Part shown: in pieces, positions 1-8,556 of the stretch
Layout of the letters: each line of letters starts with the position of its first letter
Numbering within the stretch: position 1 is the first letter of the stretch
NCBI RefSeq assembly: GCF_013426735.1
Contig: NZ_AP023272.1
Location: 2,214,501-2,278,500, forward strand
From: Agrobacterium vitis
Lineage (GTDB): Bacteria; Pseudomonadota; Alphaproteobacteria; Rhizobiales; Rhizobiaceae
DNA: 64,000 nucleotides
Direction: 5' to 3'
The notes under the pieces: generated by a model
The model's database searches: none
Told to the model about the DNA's origin: nothing
What the model saw: only the letters and a program-made list of their open reading frames with translations
Translations under genes and position numbers: made by a program

Positions 1-793
1 AGGCGGGAAAGGCCCCGAGAGTGATGACCGGAGCCTTGTTTATGTTGGAGGTGATGGCCTGCAATTGGGCCAGGGTTTCCGTCCTCGCGGCTTCATCATC
101 CAGGCTGACAGCGGAGGATACGGGCGGCAGTGGGGCGAGGTCGGCATTGAGGCCGAGGGTGATGCCATATTGGCCGACAACCGGGAAATTCGGGCTGGAA
201 AAGCCGCGAAACTGGCTTGCATCGGCTTTCACCACCCGCGAGCCGCGCATCAGCTGGCTATCGAAAAACACACTGACACCGGCAAGCCCAGTCTGTGCGG
301 CGGCGACCGCGCCACAGACATTTTGAAAGGCGTCACTATTGAATGTCATGCCGGAAATCACCCCTGGGGTAGGGGAATGAAACAGCGGCACCTGCGAGCC
401 GGTCAGGATCACCGGCTTGCTGAGTTGCGCCAAAACGGTGCCATCGGCACTAAAGCGCGACAGCAGCATGGCCAGCGCCGTGCCGCTGTAATCCATGGTA
501 TCCGTGCCATGCAATACGATCCAGCCGTCCACCGTGTCGTAGCGTTCCAGGATATGGCGGGCAATCAGGCACCAGTCGGAGGGTTGCAGATTGGTGCTGT
601 CCAACATGCCGCTCTCGCTTTCTGGAAAGGCGAGGTCGGTCACATAGTCCAGCACCAGATCGGCATACTTCTGCTTCAGGATCGGGTCGAGATGGGACTG
701 GCAGGCTGCCTTGAATTGGGCGCTGGTCATCGGAGCCAGCGGGTTTCCGACGCAGCTGATCGTGCCGCCGGTATTGATGACGCCAATTTTCAA
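1..793 (-). CDS. L-asparaginase family amidohydrolase, C-terminus cut by window edge
   Basis: Reading leftwards from a TTG at 793, the frame stays open to base 1, so about 264 residues are present and the C-terminus is missing. The N-terminus carries the asparaginase signature NTGGTIS (residues 6-12, nucleophilic Thr), and further on HGTDTMDYSG, the second conserved Thr-Asp motif. The family hydrolyses L-asparagine to aspartate and ammonia. TTG is chosen because AAGGAG lies 7 bases upstream; the nearby ATG at 798 runs into a stop after one codon. No signal peptide is seen, so a cytoplasmic enzyme is likely. It lies 20 bases after the DUF1203 gene on the same strand, probably co-transcribed. 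Confidence 0.9.
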   Translation of the reverse strand, partial: MKIGVINTGGTISCVGNPLAPMTSAQFKAACQSHLDPILKQKYADLVLDYVTDLAFPESESGMLDSTNLQPSDWCLIARHILERYDTVDGWIVLHGTDTMDYSGTALAMLLSRFSADGTVLAQLSKPVILTGSQVPLFHSPTPGVISGMTFNSDAFQNVCGAVAAAQTGLAGVSVFFDSQLMRGSRVVKADASQFRGFSSPNFPVVGQYGITLGLNADLAPLPPVSSAVSLDDEAARTETLAQLQAITSNINKAPVITLGAFPA

Positions 794-813
794 GACATGT
801 CTCCTTGCAGTGG

Positions 814-1323
814 TTAGGCGGTTTCCAATCCCTCCGGCAGATGTTCGCCCACCGGGGTCCGCTCGATCCTGCATTGAAAGCAGTTGTTGCGAGCCGACCG
901 GACATGCACATAGGCGATTTTTTCGTCCTGGAGAAGCTCTTGCGCGCGCGCCGCAATCCGGGGTGTCTCGGTAACGGCGCCGGTGCCATAGACGATCCTG
1001 TCATCGTGGCCATAGCCGCGCACGATATAATCGGGGCTTTCGAAGATCGGCGGTAAGGTATCGCCATCATCATAAGCCGCGCATTCCTCGGCATGAAGAA
1101 AGATCGGTCCGGTCTCTGCATAGGGCTGTAGATGAGGGAAAGGCCGATAGGCCAGGGTCAGGTAAGGCGCACCTTCGGCAATCGGCGCCAGGCAATGGCG
1201 GCATTGATAGCTGCCACCAGGCGAGGTGCGGCGCTCCGGCACGCATCCATAGGCATCCGGCGCACCGCTCCGGTAGGCTTCGGCAAGGGTGGACGGCATG
1301 GGGGCAAAGCGGATGGTCTGCAT
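814..1323 (-). CDS. DUF1203 family protein
   Basis: This 169-residue protein contains the QCRHCL...GAPYLTLAYRPF block near residues 39-64, typical of DUF1203. Aromatic, His and Cys residues follow (FLHAEEC and NNCFQCRI). The biochemical role of the family is unknown; the conserved Cys and His residues could bind a metal, which is inference. The ATG at 1323 has CAGGAG 7 bases upstream. The asparaginase gene follows 20 bases downstream, so the two probably form an operon, though no functional link is evident. Confidence 0.8.
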   Translation of the reverse strand: MQTIRFAPMPSTLAEAYRSGAPDAYGCVPERRTSPGGSYQCRHCLAPIAEGAPYLTLAYRPFPHLQPYAETGPIFLHAEECAAYDDGDTLPPIFESPDYIVRGYGHDDRIVYGTGAVTETPRIAARAQELLQDEKIAYVHVRSARNNCFQCRIERTPVGEHLPEGLETA

Positions 1324-1412
1324 TGTCTGGCTCCTGTTTGACGTGAATGCGCCAAACTCTTGCCTGGACGGTGGAGTGAAGCCACCCGGTTCTTGCCAAC
1401 GCGCAAAGAAAC

Positions 1413-1781
1413 TTAAAGTGGGCGTTCAATCTTGTCGTAAACGCTCTTCAATGCCTTCAACCGAGCATCATAGGCCTTGGTAATGCAGTCGCTATCGGCA
1501 TTGCAGGACTGGCGGGTTTTAAGCCAAGCCGTCTGCTGGTCCTGCAATTCGCCGCGATTGCCCATGGGCAGCAGGCCGGAAATCAGCTCAAATGTGGTGA
1601 CCATCTTCACGTCGAGATCGTTCAGAGCCCGATTGTCGCAAATCGCTTTTTCGTCTGCCTTCAGATCGGTCTTGGTACAATCGAAGCTCGCGGCATCGCC
1701 GTGGCGGGGCATCATGCCTGCAATCACCAGGGTGCTAATAAACAAAATCGAGGCGGTGGCAGATGCAGTTTTCATGGTCAT
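1413..1781 (-). CDS. LprI-like (DUF1311) exported protein
   Basis: The protein is about 122 residues, with an N-terminal signal peptide (MTMKTAS start, hydrophobic residues 9-22, likely cleavage after DAA near residue 31). The mature part has four Cys in the family pattern: SFDCTK, KAICDN, RQSCNA and SDCITKAY. This matches the lysozyme-inhibitor LprI N-terminal/DUF1311 family of small periplasmic proteins. The start is taken at 1781 or the in-frame ATG at 1775, because the longer upstream frame is antisense to degP and unlike any protein. It is divergent from degP across about 250 bases. Confidence 0.8.
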   Translation of the reverse strand: MTMKTASATASILFISTLVIAGMMPRHGDAASFDCTKTDLKADEKAICDNRALNDLDVKMVTTFELISGLLPMGNRGELQDQQTAWLKTRQSCNADSDCITKAYDARLKALKSVYDKIERPL

Positions 1782-1919
1782 GGCTTTCAGGTCATTCAGG
1801 GAGGCAGGCTTATTGCAGTTAAGGCTATTACAAATGCACTTCGCCAGCAAATGTTCCCCGGTTTGATGGGCCGTGGCGTCTCGGTTTTCATTATTGTCGT
1901 TGCACCGAACCTTCGGCGC

Positions 1920-1953
1920 TTGAAATGACGATGCTTTGCCACAATTTTCACCC
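1920..1953 (+). promoter_or_regulatory. possible sigma70-type promoter of degP
   Basis: TTGAAA at 1920-1925 is followed 16 bases later by CAATTT, about 80 bases before the degP start, in the divergent lprI-like/degP intergenic region. The -10 is poor, so this is a weak prediction from spacing and position only. Confidence 0.25.
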
Positions 1954-2030
1954 AAGAGCCTATTTTGCTTTGCGAAAACCTCCCATAAGACTTGGCCGTC
2001 AAGTTTTGGGAGAATGAAGAGGAAACCCGT

Positions 2031-3434
2031 ATGCGTGGCCTGAAATCGATGTCTCCCGCTGTCATCGTCCTTGCATGTCTGGCCGGTTCGCCGGTACTGG
2101 CGCAGGATGCGAAAAGCCTGCCCCAAAGCCGGGCGGATATGCAGATGTCCTTTGCCCCTCTGGTCAAGCAGACCCATGGGGCTGTCGTCAATGTCTATGC
2201 CGAGCGAATCGTCCAGAGCCGCGTCAATCCTTTTGCCGGCGATCCGTTTTTCCAGCAATTCTTTGGCCAGCGGTTTCCCAACCGCACGGAACGCCAGACC
2301 TCGCTGGGCTCCGGGGTGATTGTTGAGTCGAACGGCACGGTGATGACCAATTTTCACGTCATCGCAGGGGCAGACGATATCAAGGTGGCGCTGTCCGATG
2401 GCCGGGAATATCCGGTGAAAGTTGTTTTGAAGGATGAGCGGCTGGATTTGGCTGTCTTGAAAATCGACGCCAAGGAAAGCTTGCCGACGCTGAAAATCGC
2501 CGATTCGGATAAGATCGAGGTCGGCGATCTCGTGCTGGCAATCGGCAATCCCTTTGGTGTGGGCCAGACGGTAACCAGTGGCATTGTCTCCGGCCTGGCG
2601 CGCAACCAGGTATCGGAAGGCGATTTCGGCTTCTTCATCCAGACTGATGCGTCGATCAATCCCGGTAATTCCGGGGGCGCGCTGATGAATATGAATGGCG
2701 AGTTGATCGGCTTGAATACCGCGATCTTTTCCAAGGGCGGCGGCTCGAACGGCGTTGGTTTCGCAATTCCAGCCAATCTGGTCAAAGTGTTCCTGGAGGC
2801 CGCCGACAAGGGCGAATCCTCGTTCGAGCGGCCTTACGTTGGCGCCACATTCGAGCCGGTCACGTCAGATGTTGCCGATGCACTTGGTCTGAAACAGGTT
2901 TTAGGTGCGCTGGTCACCAAGACGGTGGAAGGCGGCCCGGCGGACAAGGCTGGTATCAAGGCCGGGCAGGTGATTACGGCGGTGGATGGGGTGATTGTTG
3001 AGCATCCCGATGCCCTAAACTACCGCCTGACGACAACAGGCCTTGGTAAGTCGGTCACTTTGAACGTGATTGACAATGGTAAGCCCAAGGACATTACCTT
3101 GACACTGGCCGGTGCACCGGAGACCCGTCCGCGCGACGAACAGGTGATAAAGGACAACAGTCCGTTTGAAGGGGCAACGGTCGGCAATCTGTCGCCACGT
3201 CTTGCTTATGAGCTGAAACTGAACACGCAGACGAGTGGCGTGGCGATTACCGCTGTAGCCGATGGTTCGGTTGCGCAGCGGCTTGGCTTCCAGCCCGGTG
3301 ACATCATCGTCTCCATCAATGGCACCGAGGTTACCTCGTCGCGGGATATGGTGAAGATCGCGGCAGGCTCGCCCGCCTATTGGCGGATTGAGATCGATCG
3401 CAATGGCCAGCGGCTGCGGCAGATGTATCGATGA
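2031..3434 (+). CDS. degP: DegP/DegQ family periplasmic serine protease (HtrA)
   Basis: This 467-residue protein has a signal peptide (residues 1-24, ending PVLAQ) and a trypsin-like domain with catalytic His109 (TNFHVIAG), Asp139 (RLDLAVLKID) and Ser214 (NPGNSGGAL). Two PDZ domains follow, near residues 265-360 and 375-465. The family degrades or refolds damaged envelope proteins and acts as an oligomer in the periplasm. The ATG at 2031 is preceded by GAGGA at good spacing and starts directly at the signal peptide; an ATG 39 bases upstream would spoil it. The stop codon overlaps the rarA start (ATGA), implying translational coupling. Confidence 0.95.
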   Translation: MRGLKSMSPAVIVLACLAGSPVLAQDAKSLPQSRADMQMSFAPLVKQTHGAVVNVYAERIVQSRVNPFAGDPFFQQFFGQRFPNRTERQTSLGSGVIVESNGTVMTNFHVIAGADDIKVALSDGREYPVKVVLKDERLDLAVLKIDAKESLPTLKIADSDKIEVGDLVLAIGNPFGVGQTVTSGIVSGLARNQVSEGDFGFFIQTDASINPGNSGGALMNMNGELIGLNTAIFSKGGGSNGVGFAIPANLVKVFLEAADKGESSFERPYVGATFEPVTSDVADALGLKQVLGALVTKTVEGGPADKAGIKAGQVITAVDGVIVEHPDALNYRLTTTGLGKSVTLNVIDNGKPKDITLTLAGAPETRPRDEQVIKDNSPFEGATVGNLSPRLAYELKLNTQTSGVAITAVADGSVAQRLGFQPGDIIVSINGTEVTSSRDMVKIAAGSPAYWRIEIDRNGQRLRQMYR

Positions 3435-4738
3435 GTGATCTGTTTGCCCCGAAACTGGATGAGGACATGGCGGCCCGAAGGCCGCTGGCGGATCGGCTGC
3501 GGCCGAAAACGCTCTCTGATGTGACAGGGCAGGATCATCTGACCGGGCCGGACGGTGTTCTGGCCCGGATGATTGCGTCCGGCTCTCTGGGATCGATGAT
3601 CTTTTGGGGGCCGCCTGGCACTGGCAAGACCACTGTTGCCCGGCTGCTGTCGGGGGAGGCAGATCTGGCCTTCGAGCAGATTTCGGCAATTTTTTCCGGC
3701 GTGGCGGATCTGAAACGGGTGTTTGAGGGCGCCCGCGCCCGGCGCATGTCTGGTCGCCAGACATTGTTGTTCGTCGATGAGATCCATCGCTTTAACCGCG
3801 CGCAACAGGATAGTTTCCTGCCGGTCATGGAGGATGGCACGGTCATTCTGGTCGGCGCCACCACGGAAAATCCGTCTTTCGAGTTGAATGCCGCGCTTTT
3901 GTCCCGCGCCCGCGTGCTGACCTTCAAGCCACATGACGAAGAGAGTATCGAGACGCTGCTGAAACGGGCGGAAGCGACCGAGGAAAAACCTTTGCCGCTG
4001 GATGAACCTGCCCGTACCAGCCTGATCCGCATGGCCGATGGTGATGGCCGGGCGGCCCTGACGCTGGCCGAGGAAGTCTGGCGGGCAGCGCGCGATGGAG
4101 AGGTATTCGATACCGAGGGGCTGACACGGATCGTGCAGCGGCGCGCCCCGGTCTATGATAAGGGGCAGGACGGCCACTACAATCTGATCTCGGCGCTGCA
4201 TAAATCCGTGCGCGGCTCGGACCCGGATGCGGCGCTCTATTATCTCTGCCGGATGTTCGATGCCGGGGAAGATCCGCTTTATCTCGGTCGCAGGCTGGTG
4301 CGTATGGCCGTGGAGGATATTGGCCTTGCCGATCCGCAGGCGCTGGTGATCTGTAACGCCGCCAAGGATGCCTATGATTATCTCGGCTCACCGGAGGGAG
4401 AGTTGGCGCTGGCGCAGGCCTGCGTCTATCTCGCCACCGCGCCGAAATCCAACGCCGTTTATACCGCCTATAAGTCCGCTATGCGCGCCGCCAAGGAAAA
4501 TGGCTCGCTGCTGCCGCCCAAGCACATTCTCAACGCCCCAACCAAGCTGATGAAGGGCGAGGGCTATGGGGACGGCTATCGCTATGACCACGACGAGCCG
4601 GATGCTTTTTCCGGGCAGGACTACTTTCCAGAGAAAATGGGCCGCCAGACGTTTTACGATCCGCCGGAACGCGGTTTCGAGCGGGATATCCGCAAGCGGC
4701 TGGACTGGTGGGCAAAGCTGAGGCGGGAGCGCAATTGA
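3431..4738 (+). CDS. rarA: replication-associated recombination protein A (RarA/MgsA), AAA+ ATPase
   Basis: The 435-residue protein has Walker A GPPGTGKTT at residues 60-68, Walker B LLFVDEIHR at 112-120, and a sensor-1 region around VGATTENPSF. The C-terminal half carries the family tetramerisation region (AVEDIGLADPQAL, LPPKHILNAPTK). RarA acts at stalled replication forks with SSB and the clamp loader. Length and motif order are complete. The start overlaps the degP stop by four bases. A MOSC gene follows at once, giving a degP-rarA-MOSC operon. Confidence 0.95.
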   Translation: MSDLFAPKLDEDMAARRPLADRLRPKTLSDVTGQDHLTGPDGVLARMIASGSLGSMIFWGPPGTGKTTVARLLSGEADLAFEQISAIFSGVADLKRVFEGARARRMSGRQTLLFVDEIHRFNRAQQDSFLPVMEDGTVILVGATTENPSFELNAALLSRARVLTFKPHDEESIETLLKRAEATEEKPLPLDEPARTSLIRMADGDGRAALTLAEEVWRAARDGEVFDTEGLTRIVQRRAPVYDKGQDGHYNLISALHKSVRGSDPDAALYYLCRMFDAGEDPLYLGRRLVRMAVEDIGLADPQALVICNAAKDAYDYLGSPEGELALAQACVYLATAPKSNAVYTAYKSAMRAAKENGSLLPPKHILNAPTKLMKGEGYGDGYRYDHDEPDAFSGQDYFPEKMGRQTFYDPPERGFERDIRKRLDWWAKLRRERN

Positions 4739-4739
4739 G

Positions 4740-5279
4740 ATGATGAAGGTTGAGGCGGTCAGCCTTTCCAAAGATCACGTGTTCAGTAAGCAGGGGCGAG
4801 ATAAGATCGTGCTTCTGGCGGGATTGGGTGTGGAAGGCGACGCTCATCTCGGCGTCACGGTCCAGCATCGATCCCGGGTTGCCGCCGATCCGAGCCAGCC
4901 GAACCTGCGCCAGGTTCATCTTATTCACGCGGAACTACTGAGAGAACTTGGAGATAAGGGTTTTTCGGTGCAGCCGGGAGATCTTGGCGAGAACATCACC
5001 ACAGTTGGAGTCGATCTTCTTGCGTTGCAGCAAGGAAGCCGTTTGCATTTTGGCTCAGGTGCAGTGGTTGAGGTGACGGGTCTTCGCAATCCCTGCAAAC
5101 AGATCAATAATTTTCAGCCGGGCTTGATGCAGGCGGTGCTGGACCGAGCCTCGGACGGTAGCCTGATCCGCAAGGCAGGCGTCATGGCAGTTGTCATTGA
5201 AGGTGGCGTGGTGCATCCGGGTGATAGTATCCGTGTCGAGCAACCCGGCGCTCCGCATCGGCCTCTGCTGCCGGTCTAA
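4740..5279 (+). CDS. MOSC domain protein
   Basis: The 179-residue protein contains the MOSC core: GVEGDAH near residue 31, QPGDLGENITTVGVDL near 78-93, and VTGLRNPCKQI near 116-126 with the conserved Cys. MOSC proteins bind or transfer sulfur for molybdenum-cofactor-type chemistry and include YiiM-like reductases of hydroxylated purines. The substrate here cannot be told from sequence. It starts one base after the rarA stop, and a second in-frame ATG lies at 4743. It is compact, with no fused FAD or 2Fe-2S domain. Confidence 0.85.
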   Translation: MMKVEAVSLSKDHVFSKQGRDKIVLLAGLGVEGDAHLGVTVQHRSRVAADPSQPNLRQVHLIHAELLRELGDKGFSVQPGDLGENITTVGVDLLALQQGSRLHFGSGAVVEVTGLRNPCKQINNFQPGLMQAVLDRASDGSLIRKAGVMAVVIEGGVVHPGDSIRVEQPGAPHRPLLPV

Positions 5280-5399
5280 CTTCGCCCCAAAACGAGTTGC
5301 GGGCTTTTGTGAGGATAAGGCGGCTTTTTGCTCCGCCGTCGCTCGCATTTTACCGATCCAGGTCTTCCTGGCGACGGAAGATCATCTCTCGCAGCATTA

Positions 5400-5446
5400 T
5401 AAAAAAATAAAGCGCCGAACACCCGCAAGGGAATGTTCGACGCTTT
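5400..5446 (-). terminator. rho-independent terminator of the DUF1127 gene
   Basis: Read on the minus strand, arms 5434-5446 and 5409-5421 pair over 13 positions with one mismatch (AAAGCG...CGCTTT outer stem). The stem is followed by a run of seven T at 5407-5401. It lies 35 bases beyond the DUF1127 stop codon. Confidence 0.85.
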
Positions 5447-5480
5447 ATATATTCATTCAGACGATCACTTGACCGGTAGA

Positions 5481-5630
5481 TCAGCCAGCCTTGACGGCAT
5501 GGCGGGCAACGCGACGGATGTCGTCGCGGCCAATGCCGAGGTCGTGCAATTCGCGGTCCGACATGCGGCCAAGTTCAGTAATGGTCTGACGATATTTGCG
5601 CCAGTTGTTCAGCGAGCGAGTGATGTTCAT
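5481..5630 (-). CDS. DUF1127 (YjiS-like) small protein
   Basis: The protein is 49 residues. Its pattern (NNWRKYRQTITELGRMSDRE, then LHDLGIGRDDIRR) is the Arg-rich DUF1127 motif, found as many paralogues in rhizobia. Members have been linked to RNA turnover and to phosphate or carbon metabolism in Agrobacterium, with no single agreed function. The start at 5630 has AGAGG upstream; the longer open frame upstream lacks family similarity. The gene is monocistronic with its own terminator. It lies just beyond the 3' end of the small RNA encoded on the same strand. Confidence 0.85.
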   Translation of the reverse strand: MNITRSLNNWRKYRQTITELGRMSDRELHDLGIGRDDIRRVARHAVKAG

Positions 5631-6262
5631 GGTCTTGCCTCTTTTCAGCGTTCGCTGGCAAATCGGCCAGCCCTTCATGTATTGAGGAGAATATATGCGC
5701 TGCGGCATAACTTATGAAGTGCCATTCCAGCGGAGCACCTATGCTGTGATTGCATGGCACCTCAATGATTTGTTAAGAACTGTCTATTTCTCGAGCAGAT
5801 TTGGCTCACAACGATCCCGCTGCTTGAAAATTTGCGTTTTAGCGGTTTCAGTCGTTCATGAACGGTGGAGGAGAGGAGGCTGAAAACAATAACGCCCACC
5901 GGGGGAGGAGATCCGGCGGGCGTCATTTGAAATGGGCGACAACTGGGAGGAGGAGGGTTGTCAGCCCGTTCGGCGCGCATTGGGAGGAGGAGTATGCTGC
6001 GCCGAAACTGAATTGCAGCTTGCGCTGCCTGCATCCGTAAACACTGATGTTCCCGTCTGCTGTTGGTATTTATCTAATCGTTTTTATGGGTTTTGTGCAG
6101 TGCGATATTGTCATGTGAGCTATGCGTTTTGCGCATGTGGTCATTATCGCTGGCTGAATACCCATGCCAACCTGATCGTTCTCGCTGCTGCGACGCTGAA
6201 ATCGGGTTTTCGACATTGTTGAAAAGGCGCCTATATAGAGGACTGCCGCGACGGACGGAGCT
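5631..6262. other. intergenic region holding the small RNA and divergent 5' regions
   Basis: About 630 bases without a convincing protein gene. Bases 5885-6015 encode the alpha-r14-like RNA. The short open frames here are antisense to or overlap the hairpins and resemble no protein. Bases 6020-6260 are the presumed promoter areas of the small RNA (leftward) and of the DUF2157 gene (rightward). Confidence 0.6.
5885..6015 (-). ncRNA. alpha-r14 (NfeR1-like) trans-acting small RNA with anti-SD loops
   Basis: On the minus strand three successive hairpins each present a CCTCCTCCC-type anti-Shine-Dalgarno sequence in the loop. Hairpin 1 pairs 5994-6006 with 5969-5980 (TTCGGCGC-A-GCAT against ATGCGCGCCGAA). 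Hairpin 2 pairs 5957-5962 with 5938-5943 (GACAAC/GTTGTC). Hairpin 3 pairs 5913-5923 with 5892-5902 (ACGCCCGCCGG against CCGGTGGGCGT) and is followed by TTATTGTTTT, a terminator-like tail. Three anti-SD loops in a row is the hallmark of the alpha-r14 family of Rhizobiales, which includes S. meliloti NfeR1 and base-pairs with ribosome-binding sites of many mRNAs. The 5' end is estimated; no clear promoter was found. Confidence 0.8.
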
Positions 6263-7372
6263 ATGATGTATCGGGCGAAACTGAAGAAAGATCTTGATCG
6301 CTGGACCGGCATGGGCCTGATCAGCAAACAGGCCGCCGAGGCGATGATCGAGGATCATGATGGTCGGGCGGGCAATTTCAATATCGGCGGCGTGTTGCTC
6401 ATGCTGTCGGCAGTGCTGGTCTCTGCCGCCATCCTGCTGCTTGTGGCGGCCAATTGGCAGGCCATTCCGCGCCTGGTGAAGGTGTCTGGCCTGATTCTGC
6501 TGATCTGGGGCTTTCACGGCGGTGCGGCCTTCTGCCTCGCTCAAGGGCGGCAGGCGTCGGGTCATGCCCTTCTGGTGCTGGGAGCAGCCAGTTTCGGCGC
6601 AGAACTGTCGCTGGTGGGGCAACTGTATCACCTCTCGGGTGACCTTCTCGATCTGCTTTATCTGTGGATCGGTATGGCAAGCCTGTCCTGCCTATTGTTT
6701 CGCTCCGGTGCGATGGCGGCTTTCGTTGGTGTTCTGGCGCTGGGCTTGGCGGCAGCAACCCTTGACCAGTTCGACTTTTCCTGGACGCCAGAGACGGTGT
6801 GGACGCCGCCCCTCTCGGCTGCGCTGGTGGCCGGGCTGGCACTTTTCACAGGCAACATCCGGGTTCAGCATATATCCGGCCTGCTGTTTCTTGGCTGGCT
6901 TGCCTGGATCTATGCGCAGATCATGCAGCCAGGCCTTGCCATGGCCTATGTGGCTCTCGGCGTTGCCGCTTTTGCAGCGTCAGCCTTGCCGCTGCTTGCC
7001 CGGTATATGTCCGTGCAGATTGCCGGTTTTCATGCCTTGCTGCTGGCGGCAATGGGTCTTTTCATCCTCAATATTGAGTTTGATCACGGTTTGCCGCTGG
7101 CGCTGGTGGCCGTCACTGCGGTTGGAATTTCCATTGCGGCCCTTGTGCTTCGCGGGCGTCATGATGGTGTGGTGCGGGCGCTGGCCTATCTGATTTTCGC
7201 AGGCGAGATCCTCTATCTGTCCTTTACAACAATTGATTCTTTGTTGGGGACCTCGGGCTTTTTCCTGATTGCCGGTGTGATTGTCGCTTTGCTGGCCCTC
7301 GGCGTCAGCCAGATGGAAAAGCTGCTGGGCACGCGCAGGCGTCCGATGACGGCTGAAGGACGGGAGCGGTGA
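6263..7372 (+). CDS. DUF2157 polytopic membrane protein
   Basis: The protein is about 369 residues. A soluble N-terminus (KKDLDRWTGMGLISKQAAEAMI) matches the DUF2157 start, and roughly ten hydrophobic segments follow from residue 40 to 355. DUF2157 proteins are inner-membrane proteins of unknown function, regularly paired with a GDYXXLXY protein as here. ATGs at 6263 and 6266 are both possible; ACGGAG sits better for the second. The stop overlaps the next start. Confidence 0.85.
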   Translation: MMYRAKLKKDLDRWTGMGLISKQAAEAMIEDHDGRAGNFNIGGVLLMLSAVLVSAAILLLVAANWQAIPRLVKVSGLILLIWGFHGGAAFCLAQGRQASGHALLVLGAASFGAELSLVGQLYHLSGDLLDLLYLWIGMASLSCLLFRSGAMAAFVGVLALGLAAATLDQFDFSWTPETVWTPPLSAALVAGLALFTGNIRVQHISGLLFLGWLAWIYAQIMQPGLAMAYVALGVAAFAASALPLLARYMSVQIAGFHALLLAAMGLFILNIEFDHGLPLALVAVTAVGISIAALVLRGRHDGVVRALAYLIFAGEILYLSFTTIDSLLGTSGFFLIAGVIVALLALGVSQMEKLLGTRRRPMTAEGRER

Positions 7373-7953
7373 TGATGCAGCGCAATCATATTTTTCGTCT
7401 GGTTTCCGCGGCGATTCTTCTGGCTGCCCTGCAAACGGCGGCGATCGGCTACCAGATTGGCGAGCGGGCCAATGTTTTGCGCAACGGCCAGGAGGTCCTG
7501 CTGCGGACCGAGGCGGTCGATCCGCGCGACCTGCTGCGCGGCGATTTTGTCGTGCTGAATTATCAGATTTCCCGCATTCCTGAAGAAAAGATCATTGGTC
7601 CTCGTCCATCAATCAGGCAGGATGTTCGTCTGCATGTTCGTGTCGTGCCTCAGGCCGATGGCTTTGCCACGGTCGAAGAGGCGTCGGTCGCCGATCTGCC
7701 GGCAAAGCCGGGAAGCGTCGTGCTGTTAAGCGAGCCGCTGTCCTTTCCATCGCCTCTGGCGCCCGGAGACAGTTTGACCGTGCATTACGGGATCGAGCGA
7801 TTCTATGTCCCTGAAGGCGAGGGCCGCGATATCGAGGCACAGCGTAATCAAGGTGCGGTTTCAATCGCCATACGGGTGTCTCATGCGGGACGGGCGCAGA
7901 TCCGGCAATTGTTCGTCGCGGGCCAGCCGGTTTATCGGGAACCGGATTTTTGA
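7372..7953 (+). CDS. GDYXXLXY domain protein
   Basis: The protein is about 193 residues with one N-terminal hydrophobic segment (signal or anchor, residues 7-25). The family motif appears as LRGDFVVLNYQIS near residues 59-71, and the C-terminal HYGIERFYVPEGEGRDIE block is also typical. It is probably periplasmic or membrane-anchored. The function is unknown; the constant pairing with DUF2157 suggests one membrane complex. Starts at 7369 (GTG), 7372 and 7375 are clustered after GGGAG and overlap the upstream stop. Confidence 0.8.
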   Translation: MMQRNHIFRLVSAAILLAALQTAAIGYQIGERANVLRNGQEVLLRTEAVDPRDLLRGDFVVLNYQISRIPEEKIIGPRPSIRQDVRLHVRVVPQADGFATVEEASVADLPAKPGSVVLLSEPLSFPSPLAPGDSLTVHYGIERFYVPEGEGRDIEAQRNQGAVSIAIRVSHAGRAQIRQLFVAGQPVYREPDF

Positions 7954-8086
7954 CCGATGTCTGTCGGGATGTGATTTCACGCTGAGGACATGTCACTGTC
8001 ATTTTTCCTTTGCGTGTTGAAAAACGGGTGTTATAGAGACCGCGCTCCGGCGGGGTCATGCAAAGTGCATGACGTTCTGATGGATC

Positions 8087-8171
<85 letters not shown>

Positions 8172-8342
8172 GAACGTAAGGCAGCAAGGCAGAGGGCGGG
8201 AATGCGTGCATTCCGGCCCATTGTTTGTATGTTAGGGGTCTATGTGATGGGGCCTGCACGCGTGGCCTGTGGAGCTGCTTTGCCTGGCAAGATGCTAAAT
8301 GTTTGCCACACAGCCGCGTCTGAATCAGCAGATAGCGTGCTG

Positions 8343-8388
8343 GCTGCATAATTCCTTGAACCGGTCTTGGTTCAAGGAATTATGCAGC
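8343..8388. repeat. perfect inverted repeat, 20-bp arms and 6-base loop
   Basis: GCTGCATAATTCCTTGAACC at 8343-8362 is exactly mirrored at 8369-8388 around GGTCTT. There is no T-run on either side, so it is not a normal terminator. Together with the element at 8401-8444 it resembles the composite palindromic units common between rhizobial genes. Confidence 0.85.
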
Positions 8389-8400
8389 GAATTTAAAGTG

Positions 8401-8444
8401 TTACAGCGTCCCTTGTGCGTTTTATCAAACGCACGGCACTGTGG
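8401..8444. repeat. rhizobial intergenic hairpin repeat, copy A
   Basis: An outer arm TACAG/CTGTG and an inner perfect stem GTGCGTTT/AAACGCAC surround TATC. A second copy with the same outline (CTACAGCG..CCTTTGTGCG..TGTAG) lies at 12761-12805. Confidence 0.6.
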
Positions 8445-8556
8445 AAAACCACCGGCTGCCTCGCAGCCGAGACGATAAGAACCGGCTGTCCGGGCACGGG
8501 CGCCAACGAAACACATGGCTGTCCGAGCATGGCTGCCACGACACGAAGGTTAGAAC

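Larger units (their letters stand above)
8172..8556. other. intergenic region with palindromic repeats between tRNA-Leu and tig
   Basis: No credible coding frame. It contains a perfect 20-bp-arm inverted repeat (8343-8388) and a second hairpin element (8401-8444), described separately; the rest is the presumed promoter and leader of tig. Confidence 0.6.

Noticed and set aside
1782..2357. Long minus-strand frame upstream of the LprI-like gene
   Set aside because: It is antisense to degP and has no family similarity, while the signal peptide begins at 1781.
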